This document shows positions 62,756 through 64,000 of a DNA stretch of 64,000 nucleotides, one piece after another (within the stretch, counting starts at the first letter, position 1; each line of letters begins with the position of its first letter). The notes below the pieces were generated by a model, which saw nothing but the letters and a program-made list of their open reading frames with translations, was not told where the DNA came from and did not search any database. The stretch comes from Geminocystis sp. NIES-3709 (lineage in GTDB: Bacteria > Cyanobacteriota > Cyanobacteriia > Cyanobacteriales > Cyanobacteriaceae). The stretch covers positions 2,297,262 through 2,361,261 of the forward strand of contig NZ_AP014821.1 in assembly GCF_001548115.1 (NCBI RefSeq). The letters run 5' to 3'. A program made the position numbers and the translations under genes.

Positions 62756-64000
62756 TTATTTGATTGTCAACACCTTAATATTTGATTGCAAAATAACCTG
62801 AGCTGCTTGTTTTCCTGAAATCGTAGCACCTTCCATGCTGTCAATATAATCTTGTTGAGTGTAACTACCAGCTAAGAAAAAATTAGAAATAGGAGTTTTT
62901 TGAGATGGGCGATAAACATCCATACCCGGTGCTTCTCTGTAAAGAGATTGAGCTAATTTGACGACACTATACCATGTCATATTCAATTCTTGGGAAGAAG
63001 GAAATAGTTTATGAACTTGTTTTAAAACATGATTAGCAATATTTTCGTTTGTTTCTTTGATAAAAGGATCACCCGGAGTCAACACTAATTGTAACAAAGA
63101 GCCTTCACCTTCTCTATAGTAATCTGCAGGACTTGATAAGGCTAAATCTGAAAAACAGGAAAAGTCTGCATCGCAAGTATAAAGTAAGTTATCAATACCT
63201 TCTGCTTTATCTAACTGTTGGCGTTTTTTCTCATCGTGTAATTCTGTCACCCAACCATCAAACCTCAGTTGTACGGTAGCAACAGGTACAGCAGTAAGTT
63301 TATAAATATTGTCAAATTCTTTCCATTTACGCCACCCTTCAGGAATAACTTTTTGAATACCGGGGACATCACAAGCACAAACATAAGCATCAGCAGTGAT
63401 TAATTCTTCCGTGTCTCCTTTTGCTACTAATAAACCAGTAACGAGGGTATCTTCTCCTTCTTGATATTTAATTTCTCTAACTTGGCGACGGGTATGAATT
63501 TTTACTCCTTTAGATTCTAAATAATTAACGATCGGTTTATGTAAATATTCATGAGGTGAACCTTCTAACATTCTTAGCACGGATGCTTCTGTTTTGACGG
63601 CAAAAAATTGAAAGATGGTTAGCATACAACGAGCAGAAATATTTTCTGTGTCAATAAATCCTAATGCGTAGGCGATGGGATTCCACATTTTATCAAGACT
63701 TCCCTGATTTCCTCCGTGCTTACGAAACCAATCGGCAAAACTAATACCGTCTAAGTCTCGGATATTGCGCATAGCACCTTCAAAGTCGATTAACCCTCGT
63801 ACAATAGGACTCGTGCCTAATGCTAAAGAATTGGCTATTTTATCCACCAAAGATAGTTGAGAAGTGGTAAAAAATGCTTTTAAGCCATTAAAAGGAGCAC
63901 CTGTTAGGAAGCGAAAATCTAGTTCTCCGACTCTACCTCCTTCGTTGATAAAAGTATGAGTATGTTCTTTTAATCTGAGGTTTTCGATCGCACCTACTTT
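62756..64000 (-). CDS. crtQ: Zeta-carotene desaturase, C-terminal part (cut by window edge)
   Basis: The frame is open to the right edge; the TTG at 63850 is internal. About 414 residues are visible. The edge sequence ([21 protein letters not shown], split here for length as [11 protein letters not shown] and [19 protein letters not shown]) and [13 protein letters not shown] match plant-type ZDS/CrtQ; later parts include [17 protein letters not shown] and the C-terminal FAD-contacting [15 protein letters not shown]. The enzyme turns zeta-carotene into lycopene with plastoquinone as acceptor. The N-terminal dinucleotide-binding motif lies outside the window. Confidence 0.94.
   Translation of the reverse strand, partial: KVGAIENLRLKEHTHTFINEGGRVGELDFRFLTGAPFNGLKAFFTTSQLSLVDKIANSLALGTSPIVRGLIDFEGAMRNIRDLDGISFADWFRKHGGNQGSLDKMWNPIAYALGFIDTENISARCMLTIFQFFAVKTEASVLRMLEGSPHEYLHKPIVNYLESKGVKIHTRRQVREIKYQEGEDTLVTGLLVAKGDTEELITADAYVCACDVPGIQKVIPEGWRKWKEFDNIYKLTAVPVATVQLRFDGWVTELHDEKKRQQLDKAEGIDNLLYTCDADFSCFSDLALSSPADYYREGEGSLLQLVLTPGDPFIKETNENIANHVLKQVHKLFPSSQELNMTWYSVVKLAQSLYREAPGMDVYRPSQKTPISNFFLAGSYTQQDYIDSMEGATISGKQAAQVILQSNIKVLTIK

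Overview
The window is cyanobacterial DNA, AT-rich and most like a unicellular Geminocystis/Cyanobacterium-type genome. Supporting genes are psbX, ycf66, chlM (Mg-protoporphyrin methyltransferase), cpcS (phycobilin lyase), a high-light-inducible protein, crtQ (zeta-carotene desaturase) and phototaxis-type receptors with bilin-binding GAF domains. The palindrome GCGATCGC (HIP1) recurs at least 13 times. The genus is inference. I found no rRNA, tRNA or CRISPR array.

Layout. 1-8.2 kb: the C-terminal part of DndD (DNA phosphorothioation) cut by the left edge, then plsC, psbX, ycf66, a TolB-like lipoprotein, parA, cutA, acs with a clear terminator, and an unknown membrane protein. 8.6-20.5 kb: one 3944-residue surface/exoprotein of FG-GAP, sialidase-like, LamG, SwmB-like, RTX-like and Calx-beta modules. 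20.5-26.2 kb: small unknown genes, a putative operon of a 95-aa protein, a sigma-like protein and a DUF1822 protein, then a nucleotidyltransferase-family protein and a glycosyltransferase. 26.5-32.8 kb: housekeeping genes (aroA, moeA, a permease pair, rnhB, pheA).

33.0-40.3 kb is a plastic zone. A 1269-residue RTX protein gene is split by an IS5-family element; removing the element and one 3-bp duplication restores the frame exactly. An IS630-type element, an Rpn/DUF2887-type nuclease gene and a decayed remnant of a related gene lie next to it. 40.5-42.7 kb holds hisA, a short [2Fe-2S] protein and chlM.

42.8-57.2 kb, on the minus strand, is a chemotaxis-type signalling cluster: two chemoreceptors carrying DXCF-type cyanobacteriochrome GAF domains, a truncated Uma2 protein between them, and a 2324-residue CheA hybrid kinase with four Hpt domains and three arrays of acidic tandem repeats. 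It resembles the pixJ-pixL part of the cyanobacterial phototaxis locus, without adjacent CheW/CheY genes. 57.6-64 kb: tig, queF, a sugar-type ABC binding lipoprotein, cpcS, a compact HicA-like/HTH gene pair (candidate toxin-antitoxin), hli, and crtQ running off the right edge.
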